Counted from the first letter of the stretch, positions 27,101 to 36,781 are shown. The stretch: DNA of 64,000 bases from Dinoroseobacter shibae DFL 12 = DSM 16493 (GCF_000018145.1 NC_009952.1:3596001-3660000); one strand, 5' to 3'. Numbers and translations are program-made. Notes: a model not told the origin generated them from the letters alone.

Positions 27101-27531
27101 TCGCGCCGCGCCTTCTGGGAGCGGAGGACAACCCCGAGACTGTCGCAGACCTTCTGGCGGAAGCGCGCGGCGTCCTCGAAAACCCCGCTTTAGAGCCGCT
27201 TTTCGCTCCGGACACGCTTGCCGAGGTCAGCCTGACCGCGCCCCTACCCGGCCTGAATGGCGCACAGATCCTTGGGACAGTCGATCGTCTCATCATTGGA
27301 CCGGAGCGTATCGTCGCCGTCGACTTCAAAAGCAACCAGGCCGTCCCTGCGCACCCAGAAGACACCCCCGAAGGCCTGCTGCGCCAGATGGGCGCTTATG
27401 CCGAAGCTCTCGCCGCGATCTATCCGGATATGTCCATCGAGACAGCGATCCTCTGGACCCGAACCGCGACTCTCATGCCCTTGCCCCACGGTTTGGTGAT
27501 TGCGGCGTTACAAAGGACGCCGCCAGCTTGA
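24154..27531 (+). CDS. addA: Double-strand break repair helicase AddA
   Basis: 1125 residues from the ATG at 24154, chosen because it overlaps the addB stop. It is a UvrD-type helicase with Walker A in [16 protein letters not shown] (about 27-35), motif II in [17 protein letters not shown] (about 395), motif III in [17 protein letters not shown] and motifs V/VI in [19 protein letters not shown] and [15 protein letters not shown]. The C-terminal nuclease has [23 protein letters not shown] (near 1040-1060). It works with AddB as the end-processing motor and nuclease. Confidence 0.95.
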   Translation: MTAPAPNDATRAQIAAADPTSSVWLSANAGSGKTKVLTDRVARLLLEDVPPERILCLTYTKAAASEMQNRLFRTLGGWSMLDDGDLRRRLAELGLLQVEITAARCRSARTLFARAIETPGGLKIQTIHSFCASLLRRFPMEAGVSPQFTEMDSRAEAELQRAVLRQMAEGPGRDSLFALAQSVDETNLPELMKELLSHREALTSPPAQGVIEKTLGLAPGDSITALSDRTFQAKDRDLIGRVAKACATGSSTDAKAAAKLQELADRAPDTTWFEVLEGLLLYGATAKAGPFAPKTDAFPTKATRTALGADMGALNDLMCRVAEARQPRLALEIAAQTRIVHNFANVFLKAYQAGKDARGWLDFDDLILRAKTLLTDPGVAQWVLFRLDGGIDHMLVDEAQDTSPVQWDVIRLLTREFTAGQGARTNVLRTIFVVGDQKQSIYSFQGADPAGFDRMRQHFGTELAQVGTPLQERLLLFSFRSSRAVLRHVDETFSRFQHQGLGGGSEHIAFHEALPGRVDLWPALAKAEKQTPQNWTDPVDKIAADDPRHVLARKIAAEIRRLLESGTQITSAKGETRPITPGDFLVLVQKRSEIFHELIRACKTERLPIAGSDRLRVGAELAVQDLMALLAFAATPEDSMALACVLRSPLCGWTQRELHVLAQPNRNRFLWAALRDSDAHGETRAFLQDVRDQADFLRPYDLLERVLTRHGGRERLIARLGEEAEEGIDVLLDQALQYEQTEIPSLSGFVAWFRQDDMSIKRQIDARRDEIRVMTVHGAKGLEAPIVIMPDCAKPSNTNTRSKLLPLEDGPLVWAGNKETRPEVIKPRAEEIALRDTEERMRLLYVAMTRAESWLIVAAAGETGTGTDSWHAMVTEGIEAQTPHEVEFPTGTGLRLEHGVWPPDAPSPMPLHTAHSPQQPAFAPMPPMPERRNTRAPSDLGGAKVIENAIEGLDKDAAQRRGKQIHLLLEHLPDHPPESWASLAPRLLGAEDNPETVADLLAEARGVLENPALEPLFAPDTLAEVSLTAPLPGLNGAQILGTVDRLIIGPERIVAVDFKSNQAVPAHPEDTPEGLLRQMGAYAEALAAIYPDMSIETAILWTRTATLMPLPHGLVIAALQRTPPA

Positions 27532-27596
27532 CCTTTCCTGGCCCGGTTCATAGGTTCCGGGGCCGACACATGCATCCCCCAAGGAGGGCCATAGCC

Positions 27597-27917
27597 ATGG
27601 CAACCGTTGCCGTAACCGACGAAACCTTCGACACCGAAGTCACGAAATCCGACATCCCCGTGGTGGTGGATTTCTGGGCAGAATGGTGCGGCCCCTGCAA
27701 GCAGATCGGCCCGGCGCTCGAAGAACTGAGCGTGACCTTCGACGGCAAGGTGAAGATCGCCAAGGTCAACGTGGACGAGAACCCGAACGCCCCCGCACAG
27801 ATGGGCGTGCGCGGTATTCCTGCGCTGTTCCTGTTCAAGAACGGCGAGGTTGTGTCGAATAAGGTCGGTGCCGCGCCGAAAGCCGCCCTGCAAAGCTGGA
27901 TTGAAGAGTCCCTCTGA
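27597..27917 (+). CDS. trxA: Thioredoxin 1
   Basis: 106 residues from the ATG at 27597, with AAGGAGG about 11 bases upstream. The redox centre is [16 protein letters not shown] (W30-C31-G-P-C34), and the cis-proline lies in [15 protein letters not shown]. It reduces cytoplasmic disulfides with electrons from thioredoxin reductase. It lies 65 bases after addA, a placement conserved in the group, and ends at an intrinsic terminator. Confidence 0.97.
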   Translation: MATVAVTDETFDTEVTKSDIPVVVDFWAEWCGPCKQIGPALEELSVTFDGKVKIAKVNVDENPNAPAQMGVRGIPALFLFKNGEVVSNKVGAAPKAALQSWIEESL

Positions 27918-27940
27918 TTCTGCCTCACACGCACCGGAAC

Positions 27941-27962
27941 GGGCGCCTTCGGGCGCCCTTTT
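27941..27962 (+). terminator. Intrinsic terminator after trxA
   Basis: GGGCGCC (27941-27947), a TTCG tetraloop, GGCGCCC (27952-27958) and then TTTT. A strong compact rho-independent terminator 23 bases past the trxA stop. Confidence 0.85.
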
Positions 27963-28023
27963 GCTTGGCCCGTTGCGAAACCGCGCCCGGACCCGCATAT
28001 ATGGCCCAGATTACGGAGGCCCC

Positions 28024-28581
28024 ATGACTGAGACATCCTTCCCCGGCTGGCACGGCACCACCATCATCGGCGTCAAGAAGAACGGCAAGGTTGTGGTCGC
28101 TGGCGACGGGCAGGTCAGCCTTGGCCAGACCGTCATCAAGGGAACCGCCCGCAAGGTGCGCCGCCTGACCCCGGGTGGACATGACGTGGTCGCGGGTTTC
28201 GCAGGCTCGACCGCCGATGCCTTCACCCTGCTGGAACGGCTGGAAGCCAAGCTCGAAGCGACCCCCGGGCAGTTGCAGCGCGCGGCGGTGGAACTGGCCA
28301 AGGACTGGCGCACCGACAAGTACCTGCAAAAGCTCGAAGCGATGCTGATCGTGACGGACGGTTCCCTTCTTCTGGTGATTACAGGGGCGGGCGATGTGCT
28401 GGAGCCAGAGCATGACATCGCCGCCATCGGCTCTGGCGGAAATTTCGCCCTTGCGGCTGCCCGTGGCCTGATGGAGGCGGATTTCGACGCCGAAACGATT
28501 GCCCGCAAGGCAATGCAGATCGCAGCAGACATTTGTGTCTACACCAACGGAAACCTGACTGTCGAAGCGATCGACGCCTGA
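28024..28581 (+). CDS. hslV: ATP-dependent protease subunit HslV
   Basis: 185 residues. The proteasome-like catalytic core begins at [23 protein letters not shown], so the nucleophile is expected to be T12 after removal of the first 11 residues ([11 protein letters not shown]). [22 protein letters not shown] and [17 protein letters not shown] are family signatures. Forms a dodecameric peptidase that degrades proteins unfolded by HslU. The short pro-sequence differs from E. coli HslV, where Thr follows the initiator Met directly, but is common in this lineage. Confidence 0.95.
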   Translation: MTETSFPGWHGTTIIGVKKNGKVVVAGDGQVSLGQTVIKGTARKVRRLTPGGHDVVAGFAGSTADAFTLLERLEAKLEATPGQLQRAAVELAKDWRTDKYLQKLEAMLIVTDGSLLLVITGAGDVLEPEHDIAAIGSGGNFALAAARGLMEADFDAETIARKAMQIAADICVYTNGNLTVEAIDA

Positions 28582-28649
28582 CCCGCAACGCGGCTTGTTT
28601 CCACGCCGCGCCTTTACCTAGCCCCCAAGACAAGTGCAGGAGACCGCCC

Positions 28650-29963
28650 GTGACCGACCTGACCCCCCGCGAAATCGTGTCCGAACTGGATCGGTTCATC
28701 ATCGGGCAGAAGGATGCCAAACGGGCTGTGGCCGTTGCCCTGCGCAACCGCTGGCGCCGCAAACAGCTGTCGGATGACCTGCGCGAAGAGGTTTATCCCA
28801 AGAATATCCTGATGATCGGCCCGACCGGCGTCGGCAAGACCGAGATCAGCCGTCGCTTGGCGAAACTGGCACGCGCGCCGTTCATCAAGGTCGAAGCCAC
28901 CAAGTTCACCGAAGTCGGCTATGTCGGCCGTGACGTGGAACAGATCATCCGCGACCTCGTCGAGAACGCCATCACCATGACTCGCGATCACATGCGCGAA
29001 GAGGTGAAGGCCAACGCCCATCAGGCCGCTGAAGAGCGTGTGATCGAAGCCATCGCGGGTTCAGACGCCCGTGAAGCCACCCGCGAGATGTTCCGCAAGA
29101 AGCTGAAAGCCGGGGAACTGGACGATACGGTGATCGAGCTGGAGGTGGCAGATACTTCCAACCCGATGAGCATGTTCGAAATTCCCGGCCAGCCCGGCAT
29201 GAACCCCATGGGCGGCGGCATGGATCTGGTTGAGCTGTTCGGCAAGGCGTTTGGTGGGCGCACCGTGCGCAAGAAGCTGACTGTGGCACAGAGCTACGAG
29301 GTCTTGATCAGCGAAGAGGCAGACAAACTGCTGGACGATGAAGCGGTCAATCGCAGTGCCGTCACAGCGGTGGAACAGAACGGCATTGTCTTCCTCGACG
29401 AGATCGACAAGGTCTGCGCTCGCTCCGACGCCCGTGGCGCCGATGTCAGCCGCGAAGGCGTACAGCGTGACCTGTTGCCCCTGATCGAGGGCACAACCGT
29501 CAGCACGAAGTACGGCCCAGTGAAAACCGATCATGTGCTGTTCATCGCCTCCGGCGCGTTCCACATCGCCAAACCTTCGGACCTGCTGCCGGAACTTCAG
29601 GGGCGCCTGCCCATCCGGGTCGAGTTGCGCCCCCTGACCGAACAGGATTTCGTCCGTATCCTGACCGAGACCGACAATGCTCTGACACTGCAATACACCG
29701 CGCTGATGGGCACGGAATCCGTCACTGTCACCTTCGCCGAGGATGGCATCGCAGCGCTTGCGCGCATCGCAGCGGAGGTGAACCAATCGGTGGAGAACAT
29801 CGGCGCGCGGCGGCTCTATACAGTGATGGAACGGGTGTTCGAGGAACTCAGCTTCGCCGCTCCGGACCGCTCCGGCGACGAGATCACCGTGGATGCGGAG
29901 TTTGTCGAAGCCAATCTCGGCGCGCTGACCCGCGATACCGATCTCAGCCGCTACGTACTCTGA
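28650..29963 (+). CDS. hslU: ATP-dependent protease ATPase subunit HslU
   Basis: 437 residues from the GTG at 28650, which has CAGGAGA a few bases upstream; starting further upstream would add 39 residues of non-family sequence. Walker A is [15 protein letters not shown] (57-64), Walker B is [14 protein letters not shown], and [25 protein letters not shown] and [12 protein letters not shown] follow. The C-terminus LSRYVL docks into HslV. The AAA+ hexamer unfolds substrates for HslV. It lies 68 bases downstream of hslV in one operon. Confidence 0.96.
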   Translation: MTDLTPREIVSELDRFIIGQKDAKRAVAVALRNRWRRKQLSDDLREEVYPKNILMIGPTGVGKTEISRRLAKLARAPFIKVEATKFTEVGYVGRDVEQIIRDLVENAITMTRDHMREEVKANAHQAAEERVIEAIAGSDAREATREMFRKKLKAGELDDTVIELEVADTSNPMSMFEIPGQPGMNPMGGGMDLVELFGKAFGGRTVRKKLTVAQSYEVLISEEADKLLDDEAVNRSAVTAVEQNGIVFLDEIDKVCARSDARGADVSREGVQRDLLPLIEGTTVSTKYGPVKTDHVLFIASGAFHIAKPSDLLPELQGRLPIRVELRPLTEQDFVRILTETDNALTLQYTALMGTESVTVTFAEDGIAALARIAAEVNQSVENIGARRLYTVMERVFEELSFAAPDRSGDEITVDAEFVEANLGALTRDTDLSRYVL

Positions 29964-30000
29964 TCTGCCACGCGCCCTGCGTCGCGCATAGAAGCGTGGA

Positions 30001-31206
30001 ATGACTACTTCCGGATTCCTTCGTCAAAACGCCCGTTGGCTAGGCGCCGGGGGGCTACTGGCGTTCTCCGGCAGCTATGGGCAGACCTTTTTCATCGCCA
30101 TCTTCGCCGGCGACATCCAAGAGAGTTTCGGGCTGAGCCACGGCGCGTGGGGCGCCATCTATGCACTGGGCACACTGGGCTCTGCTGCGGTCATGGTCTG
30201 GCTCGGCACCCTGACCGACCATTATCGCGTCCGCCGCCTTGGGCCCTGGGCGCTTGCAGGCCTTGCTGCGGCCTGCCTGGCCATGGCGGTCAACCCTTGG
30301 GTCTGGGCCCTTCCACTGGTGGTGTTCGGCTTGCGTCTCGGCGGTCAGGGTATGGTGACCCATGTGGGCCGCGTGGCTATGGCGCGCTGGTTCTCAGCCA
30401 ATCGCGGAAAGGCGATATCCGTGTCTTCGCTTGGGTATTCGGTGGGCGAAGCGTTTCTTCCGATCCTGTTCGTGGCGCTTTTGACCGTCGTCGAGTGGCG
30501 CGCGCTCTGGGGTCTTGCAGCCTTGCTGAGCCTCGCGGCCATCCCGGTGCTTCTGGCCCTTTTGCACCGCGAACGCCAACCGCAAAGCTATGCCGAAGAC
30601 AGTCAGAGTACTGGTTCGGGCGGCCGCCACTGGACCCGGGCAGAGGTCGTGCGAGCACCTTTCTTCTGGGCGATTGTACCCGCACTTCTGTCGACGCCCG
30701 CCTTCGTGACCGCATTCTTTTTTCAACAAGTCCATCTGGCGGCGGAAAAGGATATCGCCCATCTCGATCTTGTCGCGCTTTTTCCGCTCTATTCGGTGGT
30801 CTCGGTTCTCGCGATGCTGGGCACGGGATTTCTCGTGGACCGGTTCGGCACACGTCTCCTGATGTGCCTGTTCACCCTACCCTTGGCACTGAGCTTCATC
30901 GTCATATCAGGCACCGAAACCCTCTTGGGCCTCGCGGTCGGGCTAAGCCTTCTGGCGGTTACGGTCGGCGCGAATAACACACTGCCCGCGGCCTTTTGGG
31001 CGGACATGTTCGGGACCCGCCATCTCGGCGCGATCAAATCGGTCGCCATGGCCCTTATGGTTTTGAGTTCCGCGATAGGGCCGCTGATTACCGGTCTGGC
31101 CATCGATGCAGGGGCGTCCTTCCCTGCGCAAATGCCCTTGATCAGTCTCTATATCGCCCTCTCAGCCGGGCTGCTCGCCGCCGCTCTGTGGCGTACGGGA
31201 GCCTAA
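30001..31206 (+). CDS. Major facilitator superfamily transporter
   Basis: 401 residues with about 12 hydrophobic spans. The loop GTLTDHYRVRRLG after the second helix corresponds to the MFS motif A, and GRVAMARWFSANRGKAISVSSLGYSVGEAFLPIL resembles MFS motif C/solute-interacting helices. GTGFLVDRFGTRLLM is the second-half copy of motif A. The substrate cannot be assigned; the architecture resembles monocarboxylate/oxalate-type carriers. It lies 37 bases after hslU and converges with the Smr gene, overlapping by four bases at the stops. Confidence 0.85.
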   Translation: MTTSGFLRQNARWLGAGGLLAFSGSYGQTFFIAIFAGDIQESFGLSHGAWGAIYALGTLGSAAVMVWLGTLTDHYRVRRLGPWALAGLAAACLAMAVNPWVWALPLVVFGLRLGGQGMVTHVGRVAMARWFSANRGKAISVSSLGYSVGEAFLPILFVALLTVVEWRALWGLAALLSLAAIPVLLALLHRERQPQSYAEDSQSTGSGGRHWTRAEVVRAPFFWAIVPALLSTPAFVTAFFFQQVHLAAEKDIAHLDLVALFPLYSVVSVLAMLGTGFLVDRFGTRLLMCLFTLPLALSFIVISGTETLLGLAVGLSLLAVTVGANNTLPAAFWADMFGTRHLGAIKSVAMALMVLSSAIGPLITGLAIDAGASFPAQMPLISLYIALSAGLLAAALWRTGA

Positions 31207-31796
31207 CGCGGCCTCTTGAGATACACGTAATATGCCCCACCACCACCGTGGCGCAAATGGGCCGTTGTAACCTGCAACACGACGCTGGACAGTGGTGGAA
31301 TCGACAGCCAATGGGGCACCTGGTGGCGCAGAACGCCGAGACGTTCGGGGATCGGACCGCCCTGATCGCGGTCCTTGCCCTTTCCGGTGATCACCAGAAC
31401 CAGGCGCTTGCCCTGGGAATGCGCCCCGAGGATGAACCGGTTGAGCGCAGGATGCGCCTGAGACAGCGTCATGCCATGCAGATCCAGCCGCCCCTCGGGC
31501 TTCAACTTGCCCCGTTTGAGCTTGCCGAAGGCCTTGCGATCCATGGTCACCGGCGCGGCGGCGATCCGCTCACCGAGTCCAGGCGCCAGATCGTGAGTCT
31601 CGGACAAACCCGCGCCACTCCCGATGCTGAACGGCGAGATAGGCTCTTTTTCAGGGGATCGAGCCTTGCGCGGGCTTGGGGTCACATCCTGCGGCATCGG
31701 AAACCGCGGCTTGCTCAAGGGCGTGGCGGTTTCGGCAACACGCTTCCAGATTTCCTCCTCGTCGGGGCGCAGGCGTCTCGGGGGTCGCTTGGACAT
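31203..31796 (-). CDS. Smr (MutS2-type C-terminal) domain protein
   Basis: 197 residues from the ATG at 31796. A basic disordered N-terminus (SKRPPRRLRPDEEE) precedes the Smr domain: GRLDLHGMTLSQAHPALNRFI and LVLVITGKGKDRDQGGPIPERLGVLRHQVPHWLS. These two segments hold the DLHG and TGKG motifs that bind nucleic acid and, in some members, cleave RNA or branched DNA. It is the last gene of a leftward run after mltA, one base from its stop. Confidence 0.88.
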   Translation of the reverse strand: MSKRPPRRLRPDEEEIWKRVAETATPLSKPRFPMPQDVTPSPRKARSPEKEPISPFSIGSGAGLSETHDLAPGLGERIAAAPVTMDRKAFGKLKRGKLKPEGRLDLHGMTLSQAHPALNRFILGAHSQGKRLVLVITGKGKDRDQGGPIPERLGVLRHQVPHWLSIPPLSSVVLQVTTAHLRHGGGGAYYVYLKRPR

Positions 31797-31797
31797 T

Positions 31798-32826
31798 TCA
31801 CATCCCACTTTCCACGTAGGACAACGCCAACTCCACCGGTAGCAGTACAACCATGCGCCCCGGATCGCGGATACGCCCGGCCTTGTCACCCGCCGCCTCG
31901 CCTGAGCCGTAGAACACGTCCGCGCGCTGGGCCCCCTTGATCGCAGAGCCGGTATCCTGCGCCACCATCAAGCGGCGCAAGGGGTCTGCCCCGCCCTTCT
32001 CGATCCAGACCGGCGCCCCTAGGGGGGTATAGGTCGGATCCACCGCGATGGTCCGCATCGGCGTGATTGACCGGTTCATCGCCCCCAAAGGCCCCAGATG
32101 GGCAGGTACGGTGGATACTTCACGAAAGAACACAAAGGATTTGTTGTGGTGCAGCAGCCGCTTGCCGGCGGCGCCATTGGCCCGCACCCAGGCCTTGATC
32201 CGATCGGCGGAAACCTGGTGCGGCTGGTACAGCCCACGCCGGACCATTTCGCGCCCGACAGAGCTATAGTCATGGCCGTTTTTCGCCGCGAACCCCACGC
32301 GCATCACTGTCCCGTCGGTCAAGCGCAGACGGCCGGAGCCCTGAACCTGAAGGAAAAAAACCTCCACCGGATCGGTGGCGTAAGCCAGCTCAAGTCCGCG
32401 CCCGTTCAGGATCCCGCGGTCTTCCAGCTCGCCTCGGGTATACCAGGGCCGATCGCGGGGCAATTCGGGTGGCACTTGGTAAATCGGGTACTGATACGCG
32501 CCACCGCGCGTGCGCGATGCGCGCAGCTCGGGCTCGTAGTAGCCGGTGAAGAGCGCCTCGTCATCGCCCTTGATCAGGATCGGGAGGAACAAGCTCTCGA
32601 AGAACCCGCGCGCATCATTCGTCGCGCGGGCAATTGCGCAGATGGGACCCCAAGCTGGATCCTTCAGATCGACGCAAGTTGTCCGGAAGGCTTCCAGCGC
32701 CTCTGTATGAGAATCCTCGGCCCAGCCTTTGAGGTCACCGAAACCAAGAAGTTCAACAGATGCATGTGCGGGCGTAGCGCCAGCCATCAGTCCAACGCCC
32801 AGCACCGCCGCGCGGAGCGGGATCAT
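31798..32826 (-). CDS. mltA: Membrane-bound lytic murein transglycosylase A
   Basis: 342 residues. Family motifs include ALFTGYYEPELRASRTRGGAYQYPIYQ, VEVFFLQVQGSGRLRLTDG and the C-terminal 3D domain VAQDTGSAIKGAQRADVFYGSGEAAG with its catalytic Asp. It cleaves peptidoglycan glycan strands to 1,6-anhydro-MurNAc products, which AmgK/MurU-type pathways can recycle. The N-terminus is a cleavable-type signal (VLGVGLMAGATPAHAS) without a lipobox Cys, so it appears periplasmic rather than lipid-anchored as in E. coli. Confidence 0.92.
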   Translation of the reverse strand: MIPLRAAVLGVGLMAGATPAHASVELLGFGDLKGWAEDSHTEALEAFRTTCVDLKDPAWGPICAIARATNDARGFFESLFLPILIKGDDEALFTGYYEPELRASRTRGGAYQYPIYQVPPELPRDRPWYTRGELEDRGILNGRGLELAYATDPVEVFFLQVQGSGRLRLTDGTVMRVGFAAKNGHDYSSVGREMVRRGLYQPHQVSADRIKAWVRANGAAGKRLLHHNKSFVFFREVSTVPAHLGPLGAMNRSITPMRTIAVDPTYTPLGAPVWIEKGGADPLRRLMVAQDTGSAIKGAQRADVFYGSGEAAGDKAGRIRDPGRMVVLLPVELALSYVESGM

Positions 32827-33488
32827 TCCCCGGTTGCGACAAGCCGCCAGTTGGGATCATCCGACCCCATGACCCGCGCGAAGGTCCAAACGTCCTTCTG
32901 ACGCTTAATCTCCGTCGGATCGCCTTCGACGATCTCGCCTTCGGCATTCCGCACAACAAAGGTCAGCTCGCCCACGAACCGCACGGTCACTTCACCCTCT
33001 CGAGTATCGCGGTCGAACGCTGCTTCCACGAGCGTAGTCTCGCGCACACCGACGAACTCGGCCTCGACAGTCAGGCCCTGTTCATTGCGCTGCTCGATCA
33101 CCTCCGAAAACGCTTCGGACAGCTCTTCGGACAGGAAGCCCTGGACGTCGTCCATATCGCCGTTTTCGAAGGACATGAGGATCCACTCGTAGGCGCCTTT
33201 TGCTCCGCCGAGGAATTCAGTCACGTTGAAGCCCGGCTCCGCCATCTTCATGGCGGCGAGCGCTTTGGCGCTGTCGCTGCCATCGGGAACGTGATCAGTG
33301 ATGTCCGTATCCGGGCCGCCTTCGATCACTTCGAAATCACGACGCGGCGTGACGTCACGTTCCGGCCCGTCCAGCGGGACAGGTTTCTTTTCGAAGCCCT
33401 CGCGCGTGCCAAGCACGCTGCGCAGGCGCAGGATCAGGAAAACGGCGACCCCAAGCAGTACAAGAATTTGGAGCATGTTGGAATTCAT
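32823..33488 (-). CDS. Tim44-like domain protein
   Basis: 221 residues from the ATG at 33488, preceded by GAGGATCC. One N-terminal membrane helix (MLQILVLLGVAVFLILRL) is followed by an acidic linker. A Tim44/MRPL45-type domain comes next: FLGGAKGAYEWILMSFENGDMDDVQGFLSEELSEAFSEVIEQRNEQGL and DVWTFARVMGSDDPNWRLVATG. In alphaproteobacteria this protein is the relative of the mitochondrial import motor subunit Tim44. It overlaps mltA by four bases. Confidence 0.9.
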   Translation of the reverse strand: MNSNMLQILVLLGVAVFLILRLRSVLGTREGFEKKPVPLDGPERDVTPRRDFEVIEGGPDTDITDHVPDGSDSAKALAAMKMAEPGFNVTEFLGGAKGAYEWILMSFENGDMDDVQGFLSEELSEAFSEVIEQRNEQGLTVEAEFVGVRETTLVEAAFDRDTREGEVTVRFVGELTFVVRNAEGEIVEGDPTEIKRQKDVWTFARVMGSDDPNWRLVATGE

Positions 33489-33594
33489 AGGATCCTCGCG
33501 CAGCGCTGCATGTATGGTATCTCCGGTCAGGTTGCATATGTAAGGTCGACAGGGGGGCAAGTCCACCATCCCCCTGTATTTGAAGGAGCGGAAA

Positions 33595-34086
33595 ATGTGG
33601 TTGTTTGCCCTGTTCGTGGCTGTGCCCCTGATCGAGATCGCCCTGTTCATACAGGTCGGCGGTTGGATAGGGCTATGGCCAACACTGGCAATCGTTGTCG
33701 TGACCGCCCTACTGGGAACGGCGCTGGTCCGCTCGCAAGGTCTGCGAGCGATGGCGGATTTACGCGGATCCTTCGCGGATCTGCGCGATCCGACCGAGGC
33801 ATTGGCCCATGGCGCGATGATCCTCTTTTCAGGCGCACTTCTACTGACACCCGGGTTTTTCACCGATGCGGTGGGCTTTTCGCTACTGATGCCGCCGGTT
33901 CGACTTGCGATCATTCGTTACGTGCGCGCCCGGATCAAGGTGCAGCAGTTCGAGATGGGGCGGGCGCCGCAAAACCGACGCACTTCCACCGCAGATATCA
34001 TCGAGACGGAATATGCTGACCTCGATGAGACACCACCCCGGTCAAACGGGCCTTCCGGCTGGACGAAAGATCCCACCCGGGATTGA
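33595..34086 (+). CDS. fxsA: FxsA family membrane protein
   Basis: 163 residues from the ATG at 33595, preceded by AAGGAG. Four hydrophobic segments include WLFALFVAVPLIEIALFIQVG and WPTLAIVVVTALLGTALVRSQG. The family signature region HGAMILFSGALLLTPGFFTDAVGFSLLMPPVR is intact, and the C-terminal tail is hydrophilic. In E. coli FxsA overexpression relieves F-plasmid exclusion of phage T7; its normal role is unclear. It diverges from the Tim44-like gene and precedes secB by 57 bases. Confidence 0.9.
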   Translation: MWLFALFVAVPLIEIALFIQVGGWIGLWPTLAIVVVTALLGTALVRSQGLRAMADLRGSFADLRDPTEALAHGAMILFSGALLLTPGFFTDAVGFSLLMPPVRLAIIRYVRARIKVQQFEMGRAPQNRRTSTADIIETEYADLDETPPRSNGPSGWTKDPTRD

Positions 34087-34143
34087 GGGGCGCAGCGCAT
34101 CCTGATAGGAGCGAGCCCAGACCAGTTTTTGGACGAGGATTTC

Positions 34144-34662
34144 ATGGCCGACGAAACAACCAACGGCGCTGCCGCTCCAGCGGACCAGCAGCAACAGCCG
34201 GTAATGCCCACCTTGAAGATCATGGCGCAGTTCATCCGCGACATGTCTTTTGAAAACATTGCTGCCCAGAAGGGTGTGCAGGGCGAAGGACAACCGGACA
34301 TTCAGGTTCAGGTGAACCTGGACGCCAAGAAGCGCACGGTTGAAAAGCAGTTTGAAGTTGCCATCAAGCTGAACATCAATGCCAAAACCAAAGAATCTGG
34401 CGATATGATCTTTGGTCTGGAACTGGACTATGCCGGCATCTTTTTCATCGACAATGTGCCGGACGAGCAGATGCATCCTTTCCTGCTGATCGAGTGCCCG
34501 CGCATGATTTTCCCGTTCGTGCGCCGAATTGTCTCCGATGTGACCCGCGATGGAGGCTTCCCGCCGCTCAACCTGGATCAGATCGATTTCGTGGCGCTGT
34601 ATCGTCAGGAAATCGCGCGGCGCGCCGCCGCGCAGCAGGCAGCACCGAGCGCCGAGGTCTGA
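34144..34662 (+). CDS. secB: Protein-export chaperone SecB
   Basis: 172 residues from the ATG at 34144. The core (MPTLKIMAQFIRDMSFENIAAQ and LELDYAGIFFIDNVPDEQMHPFLLIECPRMIFPFVRRIVSDVTRDGGFPPLNLDQIDFVALYRQ) is diagnostic. A Gln-rich N-terminus and Ala-rich tail flank it. The tetramer keeps preproteins unfolded and hands them to SecA. It converges with dnaQ. Confidence 0.96.
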   Translation: MADETTNGAAAPADQQQQPVMPTLKIMAQFIRDMSFENIAAQKGVQGEGQPDIQVQVNLDAKKRTVEKQFEVAIKLNINAKTKESGDMIFGLELDYAGIFFIDNVPDEQMHPFLLIECPRMIFPFVRRIVSDVTRDGGFPPLNLDQIDFVALYRQEIARRAAAQQAAPSAEV

Positions 34663-34666
34663 GACC

Positions 34667-35359
34667 TCAGGTCACCGTGCGCCAAAGCGCGGACTGCCCA
34701 AGAGATTCGACAAAGGCGGCATGTGCCGCCTTTTCCTTTTCCGACACCCGGGACGGCAAGGGCGCGGGCCGAGGGCGGGCACGGAGATGCCCGTTATCCA
34801 CATTTTGTGTGGACGGGGTCTGTACACTCGACAGCTCCAGCCCCGGTTGCTGCCCGCCGATGAGCTCCAGGTACACTTCGGCCAGGATCTCGGAATCCAG
34901 CAGCGCCCCGTGTTTCTCACGTGCCGAGTTGTCGACACCAAACCGACGGCACAATGCGTCGAGAGATGCAGGCGATCCCGGAAACTTTCGCCTTGCGATA
35001 GCCAATGTATCAATCGCTTGTTCCATCGGCAGAAGCGGTTTGCCCAGCCAACCCAGCTCTGCGTTCAGAAACTTCATGTCGAACGCGGCGTTGTGAATGA
35101 CCAGTTTCGCATCCCCGATGAAATCCAGGAAGGCCTCGGCAACCTCGGCAAAGAGCGGCTTGTCCGCAAGAAAGTCGTCACCAAGCCCATGCACTTCAAA
35201 GGCGGATTGGGGCATGCTCCGTTGGGGGTTTATGTACTGGTGATAGACCCGGCCCGTAGGCACATGGTTGAAAAGCTCCACTCCGCCGATTTCAACCAAC
35301 CGATCGCCTTCCGAAGGCTCGAATCCGGTCGTCTCCGTGTCGAGCACGATCTCACGCAT
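34667..35359 (-). CDS. dnaQ: DNA polymerase III epsilon subunit (3'-5' exonuclease)
   Basis: 230 residues. The DEDDh exonuclease motifs are visible: EIVLDTETTGFEPSEGDRLVEIG (D7, E9), KLVIHNAAFDMKFLNAEL and the HGALLDSEILAEVYLELI region with the general-base His and last Asp. It proofreads replication errors within the Pol III core. It leads into a run whose reading frames overlap: dnaQ starts inside the end of coaE by 8 bases. Confidence 0.95.
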   Translation of the reverse strand: MREIVLDTETTGFEPSEGDRLVEIGGVELFNHVPTGRVYHQYINPQRSMPQSAFEVHGLGDDFLADKPLFAEVAEAFLDFIGDAKLVIHNAAFDMKFLNAELGWLGKPLLPMEQAIDTLAIARRKFPGSPASLDALCRRFGVDNSAREKHGALLDSEILAEVYLELIGGQQPGLELSSVQTPSTQNVDNGHLRARPRPAPLPSRVSEKEKAAHAAFVESLGQSALWRTVT

Positions 35360-35948
35360 GTCCCATCTCCTCTGCCCGTTGCAGGACAGTTTCGACGCCT
35401 TGCCGGGCGGTGTCCAGAGTTGTCGTATCGATCACCAAATCTGCCCGTGTACGCTTCTCTGCATCGGCCAGCTGTTTGGCAAGGATGGCTTGAAACTGCG
35501 CCTCGGTCATGCCTGGTCTTTCGAGAACGCGTGCACGTTGGGTGTCAGGATCGGTCGAGACGACAACCACCAGATCCATGTCTTTTGCTGCGCCAGTCTC
35601 AAAAAGAAGCGGAATGTCCAGAAGCACGGCCTTCCGACCCTCCAGGCGTGCCTGGTCTACGAAAGCCGTGCGGTCTGCTGCCACGAGGGGATGCACCACT
35701 TGTTCAATCACGCGCAAAACATCGGGATCTTCGGAAATCAGTCTCTTCAAAACGGTCCGGTCGACACCAGCTTCGCTGACCGCTTCAGAAAAAAGAGCGC
35801 GTATCGGTGCGATCGCCGCACCCTTGGGACCATACAGCCTGTGCACGGCAGCATCCGCATCCCAGACCGGGAGACCACGCGCAGCGAACATCTCGGCGGT
35901 GGTTGATTTGCCCATGCCGATGGAGCCTGTCAGTCCAATAATGATCAT
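35352..35948 (-). CDS. coaE: Dephospho-CoA kinase
   Basis: 198 residues. P-loop IGLTGSIGMGKSTTAEMF (8-15) and the substrate motif GLPVWDADAAVHRLYGPKG are characteristic, and QRARVLERPGMTEAQFQAILAKQ is the lid region. It catalyses the last step of coenzyme A synthesis. Overlaps aroE upstream by four bases (ATGA). Confidence 0.95.
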   Translation of the reverse strand: MIIIGLTGSIGMGKSTTAEMFAARGLPVWDADAAVHRLYGPKGAAIAPIRALFSEAVSEAGVDRTVLKRLISEDPDVLRVIEQVVHPLVAADRTAFVDQARLEGRKAVLLDIPLLFETGAAKDMDLVVVVSTDPDTQRARVLERPGMTEAQFQAILAKQLADAEKRTRADLVIDTTTLDTARQGVETVLQRAEEMGHA

Positions 35949-36781
35949 TCTGCCAATGCGGCCGCCCGCAGCTCAGGGGTAATCTCTGGCCGCACGCCAA
36001 ACCACCGCTCAAAACCCGGCGCTGCCTGAAAGAGCAACATGCCCAGGCCATCGACTACAGGGTTTCCGCGGGCAACCGCCTGTTCCAGCAAAGGTGTCAT
36101 CAGGGGACGATACACAATATCCGTCACCACCGCAGAACGGGGCAACGCATCGAGGTTCAGCTCGAGATCAGGCTGGCCGGTCATTCCCAATGATGTGGTA
36201 TTGACGAGGGTCTCTGCGTCTTCCATGGTGCCAGATACGCCGTGCCAGTCGACAACGGTCACCCTTGGCCCAAAATCACTGCGCAAAGCCTCTGCCTTGG
36301 CGCGGGTCCGATTGGCCAGGCGAACTTCCGGTGCGCCCGCTTCGAGGAGTGCTGATAAAACCCCCCGCGCTGCTCCGCCAGCCCCCAGTACCACGATGGC
36401 TGCTGCGCGCGGCGACCAGCCGGGTGCCCCGTTCCTCAGATTTTCGATAAACCCATAACCATCTGTATTGTCAGCATGAATCGTCCCATCAGGTTGAAAG
36501 GTGATCGTGTTCGCCGCCCCGATCAACGCAGCCCGGTCGGACACTCGGTCCGCCAGCTCGATGGCGCGTTCTTTGAAGGGTAGGGTGACATTGACACCCT
36601 TGAACCCCAACTTCGGCAGAGCGTGGAACACCTCGGCAAGGTCCTGACCCTGCACATGGAGCGGCACGTAATACCCCTCGATCCCATAGACGTGCAGCCA
36701 ATGTCGATGCAGATGTGGCGACCGGGAATGTGTGATGGGGTTTCCGATCACCCCGGCTATGGGCACTTTTATTTCTGTCAT
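35945..36781 (-). CDS. aroE: Shikimate dehydrogenase
   Basis: 278 residues. The N-terminal substrate domain has GVIGNPITHSRSPHLHRHWL and GVNVTLPFKERAIELAD (catalytic Lys), then NTITFQPDGTIHADNTDGYGFIENL. The NADP-binding fold is VVLGAGGAARGVLSALLEAG followed by LANRTRAKAEAL. It reduces 3-dehydroshikimate to shikimate in aromatic amino acid synthesis. It overlaps both coaE and maf by four bases, so the four genes are one transcription unit. Confidence 0.95.
   Translation of the reverse strand: MTEIKVPIAGVIGNPITHSRSPHLHRHWLHVYGIEGYYVPLHVQGQDLAEVFHALPKLGFKGVNVTLPFKERAIELADRVSDRAALIGAANTITFQPDGTIHADNTDGYGFIENLRNGAPGWSPRAAAIVVLGAGGAARGVLSALLEAGAPEVRLANRTRAKAEALRSDFGPRVTVVDWHGVSGTMEDAETLVNTTSLGMTGQPDLELNLDALPRSAVVTDIVYRPLMTPLLEQAVARGNPVVDGLGMLLFQAAPGFERWFGVRPEITPELRAAALAE

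Noticed and set aside
29964-30000. Terminator between hslU and the MFS gene
   Set aside because: A CCACGC/GCGTGG repeat is present but short, with a long loop and no T-run.
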